Positions 7,295-14,523 are shown, counted from the stretch's first letter. The stretch is DNA of 14,722 bases from Clostridiaceae bacterium (GCA_012512865.1 JAAZDH010000283.1:1-14722); one strand, 5' to 3'. The notes: generated by a model not told the origin, from the sequence alone. A program made the numbers and translations.

Positions 7295-7314
7295 TTGGAT
7301 GAATTTACAGGTTT

Positions 7315-7343
7315 ATTTTACATTATTCTAGTATAATTTGCAA
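7315..7343 (-). promoter_or_regulatory. Probable promoter of the SAM riboswitch transcript
   Basis: Minus-strand TTGCAA (7343-7338), 17-nt spacer, TAAAAT (7320-7315). It predicts a transcript start about 13 nt before helix P1. An alternative -10, TATACT at 7335-7330 with CATACA 17 nt upstream, is also possible and would start the RNA about 15 nt earlier. Confidence 0.55.
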
Positions 7344-7477
7344 GTAAAATTTTGTATGGATATTGTAACAAAAGTCATAAGCAGTCATGGGCTTTTGGTT
7401 AAGAATGCAGCTTTACAACTGTCCCTTATGCGATTGTCTTTTGTTTTCCTGGTTTCCATCCTGTTTTTCCCCATTTG

Positions 7478-7506
7478 TTGAATCGTAGCCTGTTTTTTAA
7501 TATAAT
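7478..7506 (+). promoter_or_regulatory. Promoter of the DUF6485 gene
   Basis: TTGAAT (7478-7483), 17-nt spacer, perfect TATAAT (7501-7506). The expected start is near 7513, about 40 nt before the ATG at 7552. The stretch 7344-7477 between the two divergent promoters shows no gene. Confidence 0.7.
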
Positions 7507-7551
7507 TGTTGTGTGATATTTTTATCTACTTTAATTTTCGGGAGGTTTGAA

Positions 7552-7749
7552 ATGGCAACGACATGTAACAATACTATTAATTGCACTTGCACCTATACTT
7601 CATGTTCACGTCATGGCAAATGCTGTGAATGTGTTGCATATCACCGCAGGAGCGGAGAAGTGCCGGGCTGCTTTTTTTCCAGAGCCGGTGAAAGGACTTA
7701 CGACAGGTCAATTGAAAATCTCTACAGGGACTATAAGAGGAATAACTGA
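7552..7749 (+). CDS. Cysteine-rich DUF6485 family protein
   Basis: A 65-residue protein with eight cysteines (5, 11, 13, 18, 24, 25, 27, 40) and two histidines in the first 40 residues, pattern CTCTYTSCSRHGKCCECVAY followed by PGCFF, then a charged tail with RTYDRSIENLY. This matches the small family I know as DUF6485, found mainly in anaerobic bacteria and without an assigned function. The cysteine spacing suggests a zinc- or iron-sulphur-binding fold (inference). The start at 7552 is chosen over the in-frame ATG at 7513 because GGGAGGT lies about 6 nt before it and the family begins there. It is the only plus-strand gene in the window, a single unit with its own promoter and terminator. Confidence 0.85.
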   Translation: MATTCNNTINCTCTYTSCSRHGKCCECVAYHRRSGEVPGCFFSRAGERTYDRSIENLYRDYKRNN

Positions 7750-7815
7750 ATAATGTGTAGAATAGCTATAATGTTATAATGTTATAATTTCATAATGCAT
7801 ATTCTTGTTAATAGA

Positions 7816-7842
7816 AAGCTTGATGCTATCATCAGGCTTTTT
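7816..7842 (+). terminator. Intrinsic terminator, probably shared by convergent genes
   Basis: AAGCTTGATG (7816-7825) and CATCAGGCTT (7830-7839) form a 10-bp stem with one G-U pair and a CTAT loop, followed by five T on the plus strand. On the minus strand the same stem is followed by TCTATT. It would stop the DUF6485 transcript and probably also the end of the importer operon, whose last stop codon is at 7841-7843. Confidence 0.8.
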
Positions 7843-8758
7843 ATGACTTGGGATCCAGGACATCCCTCAGCGCATCGCCGAAAAGGTTGAATCCAAGCAC
7901 CACAAGCATTATCATGAGCCCCGGGAAAAGGGAAATCCATGGTGCCTGCTCGAGCAGTCCTTTGCCGCTGTCCAGGATAACTCCCCAGCTTGGCAGGGGT
8001 GGCTGCGCTCCAAGCCCCAAAAAACTCAAAGATGCCTCGATTACAATGGCCTTCGGCAACTCAAGGGTTGCCATCACCACCACCGGGGTTACTGAGTTGG
8101 GAAGAATGTGCCTGAAAATTATCCTGGCGTCACTCATTCCAAGAACCCGGGCGGCTTCAACAAATTCCCTCTCCTTGAGGGACAAAAACTGCCCCCTGAC
8201 CACCCTGCAATATCCCGACCAGCTGGCCAAAACGATAGCTATTATAACATTTTCAAGTCCCGTGCCTAATGCTGCAATGAATGCAATTGCCAGGAGGGTT
8301 GTGGGAAAAGACCAGGCTATATCCGTTATGGAAGAAATCACGTAATCAACAACCCCTCCGTAATATCCTGCAACGGCCCCCAGTATGGTGCCTATTACCA
8401 GCGAGAAGACCACCGATATAAAAGCCACCTTTAGAGATATCCGGGCACCAAAAACTATCCTTGTGAATATGTCCCGACCAAATTCATCCGTCCCGAATAT
8501 ATGTTCCCTGCAAGGAGCCTTCAGCATTACGGATATATCCGGCTTGTCATAGCTATACGAGGTCAGCCACGGTGCAAACACAGCCGTAAAAATAAACAGA
8601 AAAATTATAATGATGCCTATTACCGCTCCCTTGTGCCTGAAAAGTCTTTTTATAAAATCACCGAGCACGTTTTTCTTTTCCAATTCCTTCGCTTTTTCCT
8701 CTTCCCCTTCAAGCAGCTTTTTGCCGGCATAGATTTCGACATCCTTTCCCTGGTACAT
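7841..8758 (-). CDS. Oligopeptide/dipeptide ABC transporter permease C
   Basis: A 305-residue inner-membrane permease of the OppC/DppC type, the second permease of the importer. A charged N-terminal tail of about 40 residues precedes the first membrane segment (GAVIGIIIIFLFIFTAVFAP, about 45-64). The family segment HIFGTDEFGRDIFTRIVFGA follows, and later five more membrane segments. The ATPase-contacting EAA loop is visible (EREFVEAARVLGMSDARIIF), as is the family end (LFGDALRDVLDP). The open frame begins at TTG 8764, only 4 nt after GAGG; ATG 8758, about 10 nt after it, is preferred. It is the last gene of the five-gene importer operon and is separated from permease B by 225 nt filled with tandem repeats. 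Confidence 0.93.
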   Translation of the reverse strand: MYQGKDVEIYAGKKLLEGEEEKAKELEKKNVLGDFIKRLFRHKGAVIGIIIIFLFIFTAVFAPWLTSYSYDKPDISVMLKAPCREHIFGTDEFGRDIFTRIVFGARISLKVAFISVVFSLVIGTILGAVAGYYGGVVDYVISSITDIAWSFPTTLLAIAFIAALGTGLENVIIAIVLASWSGYCRVVRGQFLSLKEREFVEAARVLGMSDARIIFRHILPNSVTPVVVMATLELPKAIVIEASLSFLGLGAQPPLPSWGVILDSGKGLLEQAPWISLFPGLMIMLVVLGFNLFGDALRDVLDPKS

Positions 8759-8829
8759 TGACAAATTGCCTCACCTGCTTTTCATAGAATCGTTATATCT
8801 TAACCAGCTGTATTGTTTAGCTTATCATG

Positions 8830-8997
8830 TTCAACCATATCTTATTCAACACTATCTTGCTCAATTTTATCTTCTTCAACTGCGTCCTAAGCTGTATACT
8901 CATCAACTGCATCTTAAGCCGTATCTTTTTTAACTGTATCCTAAGCTGCGTCCTCTTCAACTGCATTTTAAGCTGTATCCTTTTCAACTGTACCTTA
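8830..8997. repeat. Tandem repeat between permease B and C genes (15 then 27 nt)
   Basis: Three 15-nt units (8830-8844, 8845-8859, 8860-8874; TTCAACCATATCTTA type) run into four 27-nt units (8875-8901, 8902-8928, 8929-8955, 8956-8982) and a partial fifth (8983-8997). The 27-nt unit is a TTCAACTGCATCTTA-type 15-mer plus an AGCTGTATCCTC-type 12-mer. Units differ from each other by several bases. The last copy overlaps the stop codon of permease B. An apparent plus-strand open frame here only reads the repeat. Confidence 0.9.
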
Positions 8998-9904
8998 TCC
9001 GCGGGTCAACGACCGTGTACAATATGTCCGCTAAAACATTTGCCAGGATGATTGACGAAGTAAGTACTATCATTGCTCCCTGGACAACGGGGTAGTCCCT
9101 TGCCAATATCGAATCCACCAGCAACCTCCCTATCCCTGGAATGCTGAAAATGATTTCCAGGGCAACGGAGCCCCCTATTATCCAGCCCAGCCTCAAGCCC
9201 ATGAGTGTAATAACGGGAATCAGCGCATTTTTCAGCGCATGCCTGTAAACCACTATTTTTTCGGAAAGCCCCTTGCTTCTCGCTGTCCGCACGTAGTCCT
9301 GCTTTAAAATCTCCAACATGCTGGACCGGACCATCCTGGCGGTTATGGCCGCGTTTGTCAAACCAATTGCAAAACTCAGAAGAACAAGCTGCCTTGCCGT
9401 GCCGTCCCCCGAGATCGGGAACCATCTCAACTTGTAAGCAAAAACATACAAGAGCAGCATGCCCAGCCAAAAGGTCGGGATTGCTATTCCCACCAGGGAA
9501 CCTGTCATGCACAGGTAGTCGACGGCCGTGTTCTTTTTGACAGCCGCTATAACTCCCGCGGGAATAGCTATAGCAAAGGTTACCAGGAACCCCAGCAACC
9601 CTATTTGCAATGTCACTGGCAACCTTTCCCTGATCATCTCTATTACCGGCCTCTCCTGGAGGATGGATATCCCCAGGTCACCTTCAATAACGCTTTTTGC
9701 AAACCTGAGGTACTGGACAATGAAGGGTTGGTCCAAGCCGTATTTTTTCTTTATGCTCTCATAAACCTCCGGCGTGGCATTTGGTCCTGCAATCCGGGAG
9801 ACAGGGTCTCCCGGCGCAAAATAAAATATCATGAATACAAATAATGACATTATGATAAGTACTGGTATCATTAAAAGTATTCTTTTTATAACATACTTCA
9901 GCAT
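8984..9904 (-). CDS. Oligopeptide/dipeptide ABC transporter permease B
   Basis: A 306-residue inner-membrane permease of the OppB/DppB type. An N-terminal membrane segment (RILLMIPVLIIMSLFVFMIF) is followed by the family signature FAPGDPVSRIAGPNATPE, four to five further segments, an EAA loop (QDYVRTARSKGLSEKIVVYR) and the standard ending YTVVDPRIRYS. The open frame starts at GTG 9913, but AGGA ends next to that codon, so ATG 9904, about 10 nt downstream of it, is preferred. It pairs with permease C to form the translocation channel. The spacer to the binding-protein gene (179 nt) is largely a 17-nt tandem repeat. Confidence 0.94.
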   Translation of the reverse strand: MLKYVIKRILLMIPVLIIMSLFVFMIFYFAPGDPVSRIAGPNATPEVYESIKKKYGLDQPFIVQYLRFAKSVIEGDLGISILQERPVIEMIRERLPVTLQIGLLGFLVTFAIAIPAGVIAAVKKNTAVDYLCMTGSLVGIAIPTFWLGMLLLYVFAYKLRWFPISGDGTARQLVLLSFAIGLTNAAITARMVRSSMLEILKQDYVRTARSKGLSEKIVVYRHALKNALIPVITLMGLRLGWIIGGSVALEIIFSIPGIGRLLVDSILARDYPVVQGAMIVLTSSIILANVLADILYTVVDPRIRYS

Positions 9905-9951
9905 CGGTTGCACTTCCTGTCTTGCTTTATATTACGCTTTACCTAAAACTA

Positions 9952-10075
9952 CATTTTGCTTAATCTTACGTTTTACTTTACTTCACATTATGTTTTACTT
10001 TGCATCGCATTTTGCTTTACAATACATTTTGCTTTACAATACATTTTGTTTTGTGCAACATTTTGATTTACATTG
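9952..10075. repeat. 17-nt tandem repeat between binding-protein and permease B genes
   Basis: Seven 17-nt units of the CATTTTGCTTTACAATA type: 9952-9968, 9969-9985, 9986-10002, then a 5-nt insert, then 10008-10024, 10025-10041, 10042-10058 and 10059-10075. The fourth and fifth units are identical; the others are degenerate. It ends 8 bp before the stop codon of the binding-protein gene. It is unrelated in sequence to the other spacer repeats of the operon. Confidence 0.9.
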
Positions 10076-10083
10076 CTTCAATT

Positions 10084-11709
10084 CTATTTTACTTCAATAT
10101 CAAAACCGTCATTATATTGAAGCATCCACGGGTGATACTTGAAATTTTTCACCTCTTTCCGGACAGCAATCATCGACATCGGGATATAAATGGGTGCCCA
10201 CACCGCCTGGTCAATCAGGTGGCGCTGTACCTCCTTGTAAGCCTCGGCCCTTTCCTCCCAGGTAGGCCTCTGGGCGGCATACTTAATCAACTCGTCAGTT
10301 CTCTCGTCAACCCACCTGGAGTGATTGGGATAGGGGAATTGCTCGGAAAGCAGGAACCAATCCAGGATATCCGCGTTCGACCAGCTGTATTCCCTTATAA
10401 ACAGCTCCTGTTTCCCTTCCTTCAGCATATCCGTATAACTTGCAGCATCATACAGCTGGATTTTTGTTTCTATTTTTACTTCTTTAAGCTGGCTCTGGAT
10501 AATCTCGGCCAGTTTACGGCTCTTGGACGAGTTGTCCGCCGAAAGGGTCAGCTCCAATCCATCCGGGTACCCTGCCTCCGCCAGCAGCTGCATTGCTTTT
10601 TCCGGGTTGTATTCATAATATAAATCCTTGCTCTCTTCAAGGTATTCATCTTTAAGGGCAGGCGGCAGGTAACCATAGGCCACCTCTCCAATTCCCCTGA
10701 GCACGAACTGTATGATTTCCTCCCGGTTCAGCGCATGGTTGATTGCCCTGCGTACTCTCACATCCGTGAAAGGTTCCTTATCCGTGGCACAGGCAAGGTA
10801 ACCCAGCTTTGTGGCAGGATTCTTGTACAAGGTAATGTCCGGGTTGCTCTCTATTTTTTCCACGTACGTTTCGGGAACGTTCCTTAAGAGTTGGATGCCT
10901 CCCACTTCAAGCTCCATTATCCTGGAATTCTCGTCAGGTATGATTTTCAGCACTATTTTGTCAATCAATGCAGGTCCCCTGTTTGACATCCATTCGGGAC
11001 CCCAGTTGTATTCCTCGTTTTTGACAAGGACGGTCTTGTCCCCGGATATCCACTCCTCGAGCTTGTAGGGGCCGGTCCCGATCACAATCTTCTTGCCGTA
11101 ATCACTGCCGTATTTCTCGTAGGCATTTGCAGGATGGATTCCCGAAGCAGTGGCGGAAAGATTGTACAGGAGGTTCGGGAACGGGTAGTTTAGAACCATC
11201 TCTATGGCATAGTCGTTGATAATCTTGACTTCCTTGATTGCATCCAGGTCCCCCCTGAAAGGTGAACCGGTATCGGGGTCCTTGATGGTGTCAATGGTCC
11301 ACTTTACATCTTCGGCTTTAAAATCCTTGCCATCGTGGAACTTAACACCTTTTCTGAGATAGAAAGTCCACGTCAGTCCATCGTCGGATACATCCCATCG
11401 CTCGGCCAGTCCCGGCTTGTAACCAAATTCGTAATCCCTGGTTACCAACCTGTCGTGTATGTAGATCAAGGCATCAGAATACCAGGAGGTTTTAATGGTA
11501 TCCATAATCTCCGCATCCCTGTCATATCCTATAACCAGGGCTTTTTCCTTTGTTCCGGCGGAATCCTGCGAAGACCCCGTCCCTTTCGAACATCCTGCCA
11601 GGATGCCGGCTAGAAGTGCAAAAACCAGCATGAATACCGTGAATCTCCTGAACTTATGAGTGTTATGAGCTTTTTGAGCATTGCGAGCATCTTGAATCTT
11701 CACTTTCAT
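10084..11709 (-). CDS. Peptide/nickel-type solute-binding lipoprotein
   Basis: A 541-residue extracellular binding protein of SBP family 5 (OppA/DppA type), which captures the substrate and delivers it to the two permeases. A basic N-terminus leads to a hydrophobic stretch (FTVFMLVFALLAGI) and the lipobox LAGC with the lipidated Cys at 40. Family motifs follow: LAERWDVSDDGLTWTFYLRKG, GVKFHDGKDFKAEDVKWTI, IGTGPYKLEEW, FTDVRVRRAINHALNREEII and the later EAGYPDGLELTL. The start at 11709 has AAGGGGTG about 7 nt upstream. The substrate cannot be told from sequence; peptides are most likely, but oligosaccharides and metal chelates are also carried by this family. The n-region of its signal peptide (residues about 6-19) is encoded by a short tandem repeat. 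It sits between the ATPase and permease genes, an unusual place for the binding protein. Confidence 0.94.
   Translation of the reverse strand: MKVKIQDARNAQKAHNTHKFRRFTVFMLVFALLAGILAGCSKGTGSSQDSAGTKEKALVIGYDRDAEIMDTIKTSWYSDALIYIHDRLVTRDYEFGYKPGLAERWDVSDDGLTWTFYLRKGVKFHDGKDFKAEDVKWTIDTIKDPDTGSPFRGDLDAIKEVKIINDYAIEMVLNYPFPNLLYNLSATASGIHPANAYEKYGSDYGKKIVIGTGPYKLEEWISGDKTVLVKNEEYNWGPEWMSNRGPALIDKIVLKIIPDENSRIMELEVGGIQLLRNVPETYVEKIESNPDITLYKNPATKLGYLACATDKEPFTDVRVRRAINHALNREEIIQFVLRGIGEVAYGYLPPALKDEYLEESKDLYYEYNPEKAMQLLAEAGYPDGLELTLSADNSSKSRKLAEIIQSQLKEVKIETKIQLYDAASYTDMLKEGKQELFIREYSWSNADILDWFLLSEQFPYPNHSRWVDERTDELIKYAAQRPTWEERAEAYKEVQRHLIDQAVWAPIYIPMSMIAVRKEVKNFKYHPWMLQYNDGFDIEVK
11651..11694. 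repeat. About 10-nt repeat in the signal-peptide n-region of the binding protein
   Basis: On the minus strand GATGCTCGCA, ATGCTCAAAA, AGCTCATAAC and ACTCATAAG follow each other, a degenerate 9-10-nt repeat around GCTC. It encodes the Ala/Asn/His/Lys-rich stretch before the hydrophobic core. Degeneracy makes the exact unit uncertain. Confidence 0.55.
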
Positions 11710-11726
11710 CGCTATTTCACCCCTTT

Positions 11727-11794
11727 ATGTTTATTTTTCTTAATATTTATTGCCCCCTGCATGTTTATTTTTCTTCGTTATTAACTTATTGACT
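11727..11794. repeat. 34-nt direct repeat between ATPase F and binding-protein genes
   Basis: ATGTTTATTTTTCTT occurs exactly at 11727-11741 and 11761-11775, as the start of two adjacent 34-nt units (11727-11760 and 11761-11794) whose second halves have diverged. It lies in the leader just upstream of the binding-protein ribosome binding site. Confidence 0.75.
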
Positions 11795-11813
11795 CCCTTG
11801 GATTTTCACCCGG

Positions 11814-11839
11814 GTTTGTACGAATTGGTTCATACAAAC
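11814..11839 (-). other. Strong intra-operon hairpin directly after the ATPase F stop codon
   Basis: Minus-strand GTTTGTATGAA and TTCGTACAAAC pair over 11 bp (one G-U) around a CCAA loop, beginning at the first base after the stop codon. There is no T run after it, so it is not a standard terminator. In other importer operons such spacer hairpins stabilise or process the binding-protein messenger; that role is inferred here. Confidence 0.6.
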
Positions 11840-12802
11840 TTAATACAAGTGGCAGCTTACAAGATGCCCCCCTCCCAGGCACTTGATTTGAGGCTCCGCT
11901 TCGCTGCAAATCCTGGCGGCATACTTGCACCTTGTCCTGAACCTGCAGCCCGACGGAGGGGAAACCGGGCTTGGGACTTCCCCTTCCAATATGACCTTTT
12001 TCTTGTTTTTTCCCGGGTTTAAAGCGGAAACAACCGACAACAGGGCCATTGAATAGGGATGCGCAGGGTTTTTGAACAGTTCTCCGGCGGGAGCGGTTTC
12101 CACGATCTTACCCAGGTACATTACCGCCACCCGGTCGCTCATGTACTTTACAACCCTCAAATCGTGGGATATGAACAGGTATGAAAGCCCCAAGCGGTTT
12201 TTAAGGCTCACCAGGAGATTTACTATCTGTGCCTGGATGGACACATCCAGGGCTGACACAGGCTCATCGCATATTACCAGCCTGGGATTGACGGCAAGGG
12301 CCCGTGCAATTACCACCCTTTGGCGCTGTCCCCCGCTGAACTCGTGGGGATACTTATCCTCCTCTCCCCTGAGCCCTACAATGTCAAACAGCTCCCGGAC
12401 CCTTTCCCTGCGCTGTGCTCCATCCTTCATCCCGTGGACAACCAGTACCTCCTCTATGGCTTTGCCCACCTTTTTTCTCGGGTTCAGTGATGCAAAAGGG
12501 TCCTGGAAAACAAGCTGCATATGCTTGTAAATTGACCTTAGCATTTTTTTCTTAAGATGGGTTATATCCCGGCCATCGAATATTATCCTGCCTTCCGTCG
12601 GCTCCAGTAACCTGAGGACGGTGCGACCCGTGGTGGATTTGCCGCACCCGCTTTCACCCACCAGGCCTAGCACTTCTCCTTGATTTATATAAAAATCAAT
12701 ACCATCCACCGCCCTGACAAATTCCGTCCCTTTGCCGAATAAATTGGTCATGGCAGGAAAATATTTTTTTAAGTTTTTAACTTCCAAAATGCTGGCAGAC
12801 AC
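11840..12802 (-). CDS. Oligopeptide ABC transporter ATPase F
   Basis: A 320-residue cytoplasmic ATPase of the OppF/DppF type that powers the importer as a pair with ATPase D. Walker A is GESGCGKST (49-57), the Q loop is FQDP (around 100), the ABC signature is FSGGQRQR (155-162), Walker B is VICDEP (176-181) and the H loop is SHD (212-214). The C-terminus has the oligopeptide-family cysteine region (GCRFRTRCKYAARIC, then HLVSCHLY), often linked with a 4Fe-4S cluster in this family. The frame is open to 12877, but GTG 12802 is preferred: GGAGG lies 7 nt before it, while ATG 12808 is only 1 nt from GGAGG and the family homology begins at about SILEVKNL. The spacer from ATPase D (125 nt) is a 35-nt tandem repeat. 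Confidence 0.93.
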   Translation of the reverse strand: MSASILEVKNLKKYFPAMTNLFGKGTEFVRAVDGIDFYINQGEVLGLVGESGCGKSTTGRTVLRLLEPTEGRIIFDGRDITHLKKKMLRSIYKHMQLVFQDPFASLNPRKKVGKAIEEVLVVHGMKDGAQRRERVRELFDIVGLRGEEDKYPHEFSGGQRQRVVIARALAVNPRLVICDEPVSALDVSIQAQIVNLLVSLKNRLGLSYLFISHDLRVVKYMSDRVAVMYLGKIVETAPAGELFKNPAHPYSMALLSVVSALNPGKNKKKVILEGEVPSPVSPPSGCRFRTRCKYAARICSEAEPQIKCLGGGHLVSCHLY

Positions 12803-12825
12803 TATCATACCTCCGAAATTACCTG

Positions 12826-12930
12826 GATACATTGCAAGGCACATCATATGCATAAGTTTAAGCATATTGCCCGGCAAAACATATACACAGGGTTAAGCAT
12901 ATTACCTGGTAAAATATGTGCATAAGGTTA
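12826..12930. repeat. 35-nt tandem repeat between ATPase D and F genes
   Basis: Three 35-nt units: 12826-12860 (most diverged), 12861-12895 and 12896-12930. The last two begin AGCATATT and end GGTTA. AGCATA at 12931 starts a partial fourth copy. The repeat reaches the stop codon of the ATPase D gene. It is unrelated to the 17-, 27- and 34-nt repeats of the same operon. Confidence 0.85.
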
Positions 12931-13971
12931 AGCATAACTCCAGCAGCGCACAAAATTTTTACCAACCTGTAAAAACGGGGGTTCCTCCTTCATGCAGTCT
13001 CTTCCCGCGCAATAACATCGTGTCTTGAACCTGCAGCCTTCCTTTATTTCCCCGGGGAGGGGCACCACTCCTTTTATCTCCTTCAGCCTTTGCCCCTTGT
13101 TCATGTCGATACCGGGAATAGCTTCCAGCAATCCCCTTGTATAGGGGTGCCTCGGATTATTGAAAATCGAGTATACATCCGCATATTCAACGACCCTGCC
13201 CGAATACATCACGGCAACCTTGTCGGCAATTTCAGACACAATCCCCAGGTCATGGCTTATCATTATAATAGCGGAGTTCATCTTGTCTTTAAGCTCATTA
13301 ATCAATTCCAGGATTTGTGCCTCTACGGTAACATCAAGGGCCGTGGTAGGCTCGTCCGCTACCAGGAGCCCGGGGTTGCACGCGAGTGCCATGGCAATCA
13401 TGACCCTCTGCCTCATCCCGCCGCTCAGCTGATGGGGATATTGTTTTATAATCTTTTCAGGCATTGGAATCCTTACAAGTTTTAGCATATCAATAGTTTT
13501 AGACAGGGCTTCTTTCCTTGACGAGCCCTGGTGCTGCATGATAACTTCCGAAACCTGGTATCCAACGGTAAATACGGGGTTTAATGATGTCATGGGTTCC
13601 TGGAATATCATCGATATGTCCTTTCCCCGTATCTTTCTCATTTCTTCCGGGCTCTTGCCTAAAAGGTCCTCCCCGTTGAATAGTATTTCGCCCCTTTCCA
13701 CCTTGGCAGGAGGAACCTGCAACAGCCCTATAATGGACAGGGCGGTAACAGTTTTACCGCAACCCGACTCGCCGACCAGTCCCAGGGTTTCTCCCCTTTG
13801 CAGCGAGAAGCTGACACCGTCAACAGCAGGGATTATGCGGACATCTAAATAAAAGCTTACGCTCAAATCCCTTACTTCCAGTATTTCTTCTTTTGCCTTG
13901 AGTTTTTCCTTGGTTTTTCCCTTGTTCTGTTTGAGAACTCCTTTTTTGACTTTGACTCTTTCCCCGTTCAA
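12928..13971 (-). CDS. Oligopeptide ABC transporter ATPase D
   Basis: A 347-residue cytoplasmic ATPase of the OppD/DppD type. Counting from TTG 13971, Walker A is GESGCGKT (about 67-74), the Q loop is FQEPMTSLNP (about 123-132), the signature is LSGGMRQR (about 182-189), Walker B is LLVADEP (about 202-208) and the H loop is SHD (about 239-241). The end carries the cysteine region GCRFKTRCYCAGRDC. The family normally begins near ILEVRDLSVSFY, so this protein has about 28 extra, very Lys-rich N-terminal residues. The open frame begins with GTG 13977, only 1 nt after GGAGG; TTG 13971, 7 nt after it, is the better-spaced start. It is the first gene of the importer operon and lies about 625 nt from the riboswitch upstream. 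Confidence 0.9.
   Translation of the reverse strand: MNGERVKVKKGVLKQNKGKTKEKLKAKEEILEVRDLSVSFYLDVRIIPAVDGVSFSLQRGETLGLVGESGCGKTVTALSIIGLLQVPPAKVERGEILFNGEDLLGKSPEEMRKIRGKDISMIFQEPMTSLNPVFTVGYQVSEVIMQHQGSSRKEALSKTIDMLKLVRIPMPEKIIKQYPHQLSGGMRQRVMIAMALACNPGLLVADEPTTALDVTVEAQILELINELKDKMNSAIIMISHDLGIVSEIADKVAVMYSGRVVEYADVYSIFNNPRHPYTRGLLEAIPGIDMNKGQRLKEIKGVVPLPGEIKEGCRFKTRCYCAGRDCMKEEPPFLQVGKNFVRCWSYA
13891..13926. repeat. 12-nt coding repeat in the N-terminal extension of ATPase D
   Basis: Three 12-nt units on the minus strand, AACAAGGGAAAA, ACCAAGGAAAAA and CTCAAGGCAAAA, encode a four-residue pattern (NKGK, TKEK, LKAK). This is the Lys-rich extension that precedes the conserved ATPase fold. 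Confidence 0.75.
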
Positions 13972-13977
13972 TGTCAC

Positions 13978-14521
13978 ACCTCCCGTTTTTTCTTGCTTTT
14001 CTTTCCTTTCCCTTTTATCTTTTCCCCGCCCCTTATGGCGTTTTTCTCCCCGTCCGCTTGTTTATCCCATTCATCCGCACGTTAATTGCTGTGCAAAAAC
14101 ATCCCGCATAAAACCAGTTCTCGAGAAGGATATGCGTAATATGTCCATAATACGTTCCATGCAATCAGTTATTAAACATGTTACATGCGTTCGGTCCATA
14201 ATCGTATCAAGCTCATAATTATGATCGAATCATGTTCACAGCTATGTTCATAAACATAACTACATGTAACTATTCTTCTGCAGGTTGCCAGGCTTTTTCC
14301 CCTTGTAATTGCCTTACTATGTACAATTCCTCAAATATTTAGGTTATCTGCAAAACAAGTATTTAAAATGTCTCAAGCAAAAGGTTAGATATGAGTTGTT
14401 TTCCTTGTAAATGATGTATTACGATCAATGTTTAATATGGATTGATAAATTCAATAAGCTGTTTCATTAAACTATATTGATTTGTATACAGGTATTTTAT
14501 ATACAAATATTAAATTGAAAT
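13978..14521 (-). other. Long leader/spacer upstream of the importer operon
   Basis: A 540-nt stretch without a gene I can support. Nearest ATPase D it is almost pure purine on the minus strand (13981-14040). The part 14100-14280 has degenerate repeated words such as ATTATGGAC and TATGTTCAT/ATGAACAT, including a GTTACATG/CATGTAAC inverted pair. A weak promoter-like pair, TTGCAT and TATTAC with a 17-nt spacer, lies at about 14136-14164 on the minus strand. Whether the transcript from the riboswitch runs through to the importer genes or a second promoter is used cannot be decided from sequence. Confidence 0.5.
14480..14508. repeat. Inverted repeat, possible operator or hairpin
   Basis: ATTTGTATA (14480-14488) and TATACAAAT (14500-14508) are perfect 9-bp arms 11 nt apart, just downstream (minus strand) of the riboswitch terminator. 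It could be a regulator site or an RNA hairpin; AT-rich composition makes chance occurrence possible. Confidence 0.4.
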
Positions 14522-14523
14522 GT

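Noticed and set aside
8827..9051. Plus-strand frame with repeated FNCILSC units
   Set aside because: It is only a translation of the 15/27-nt tandem repeat; it has no ribosome binding site and runs antisense into permease B.
8830..10075. CRISPR array
   Set aside because: The repeat units are directly adjacent and degenerate, without unique spacers, and no cas gene is present.
10000..10623. A 207-residue plus-strand open frame
   Set aside because: It is antisense to the binding-protein gene, and its first part reads the 17-nt repeat.
7841..13971. Nickel-specific importer
   Set aside because: The binding protein and permeases fit the broad peptide/nickel family, but nothing in the sequence or neighbours points to nickel.
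14249..14270. TACATGTA as a third BlaI operator
   Set aside because: The half sites are fused without the two-base spacer seen in the two true operators, and it is not on a clear promoter.
14281..14325. S-box-like words (GCCTGGCAACCTGC on the minus strand)
   Set aside because: The short match to the GCCCGGCAACC block has no P1, P2 or pseudoknot partners around it.
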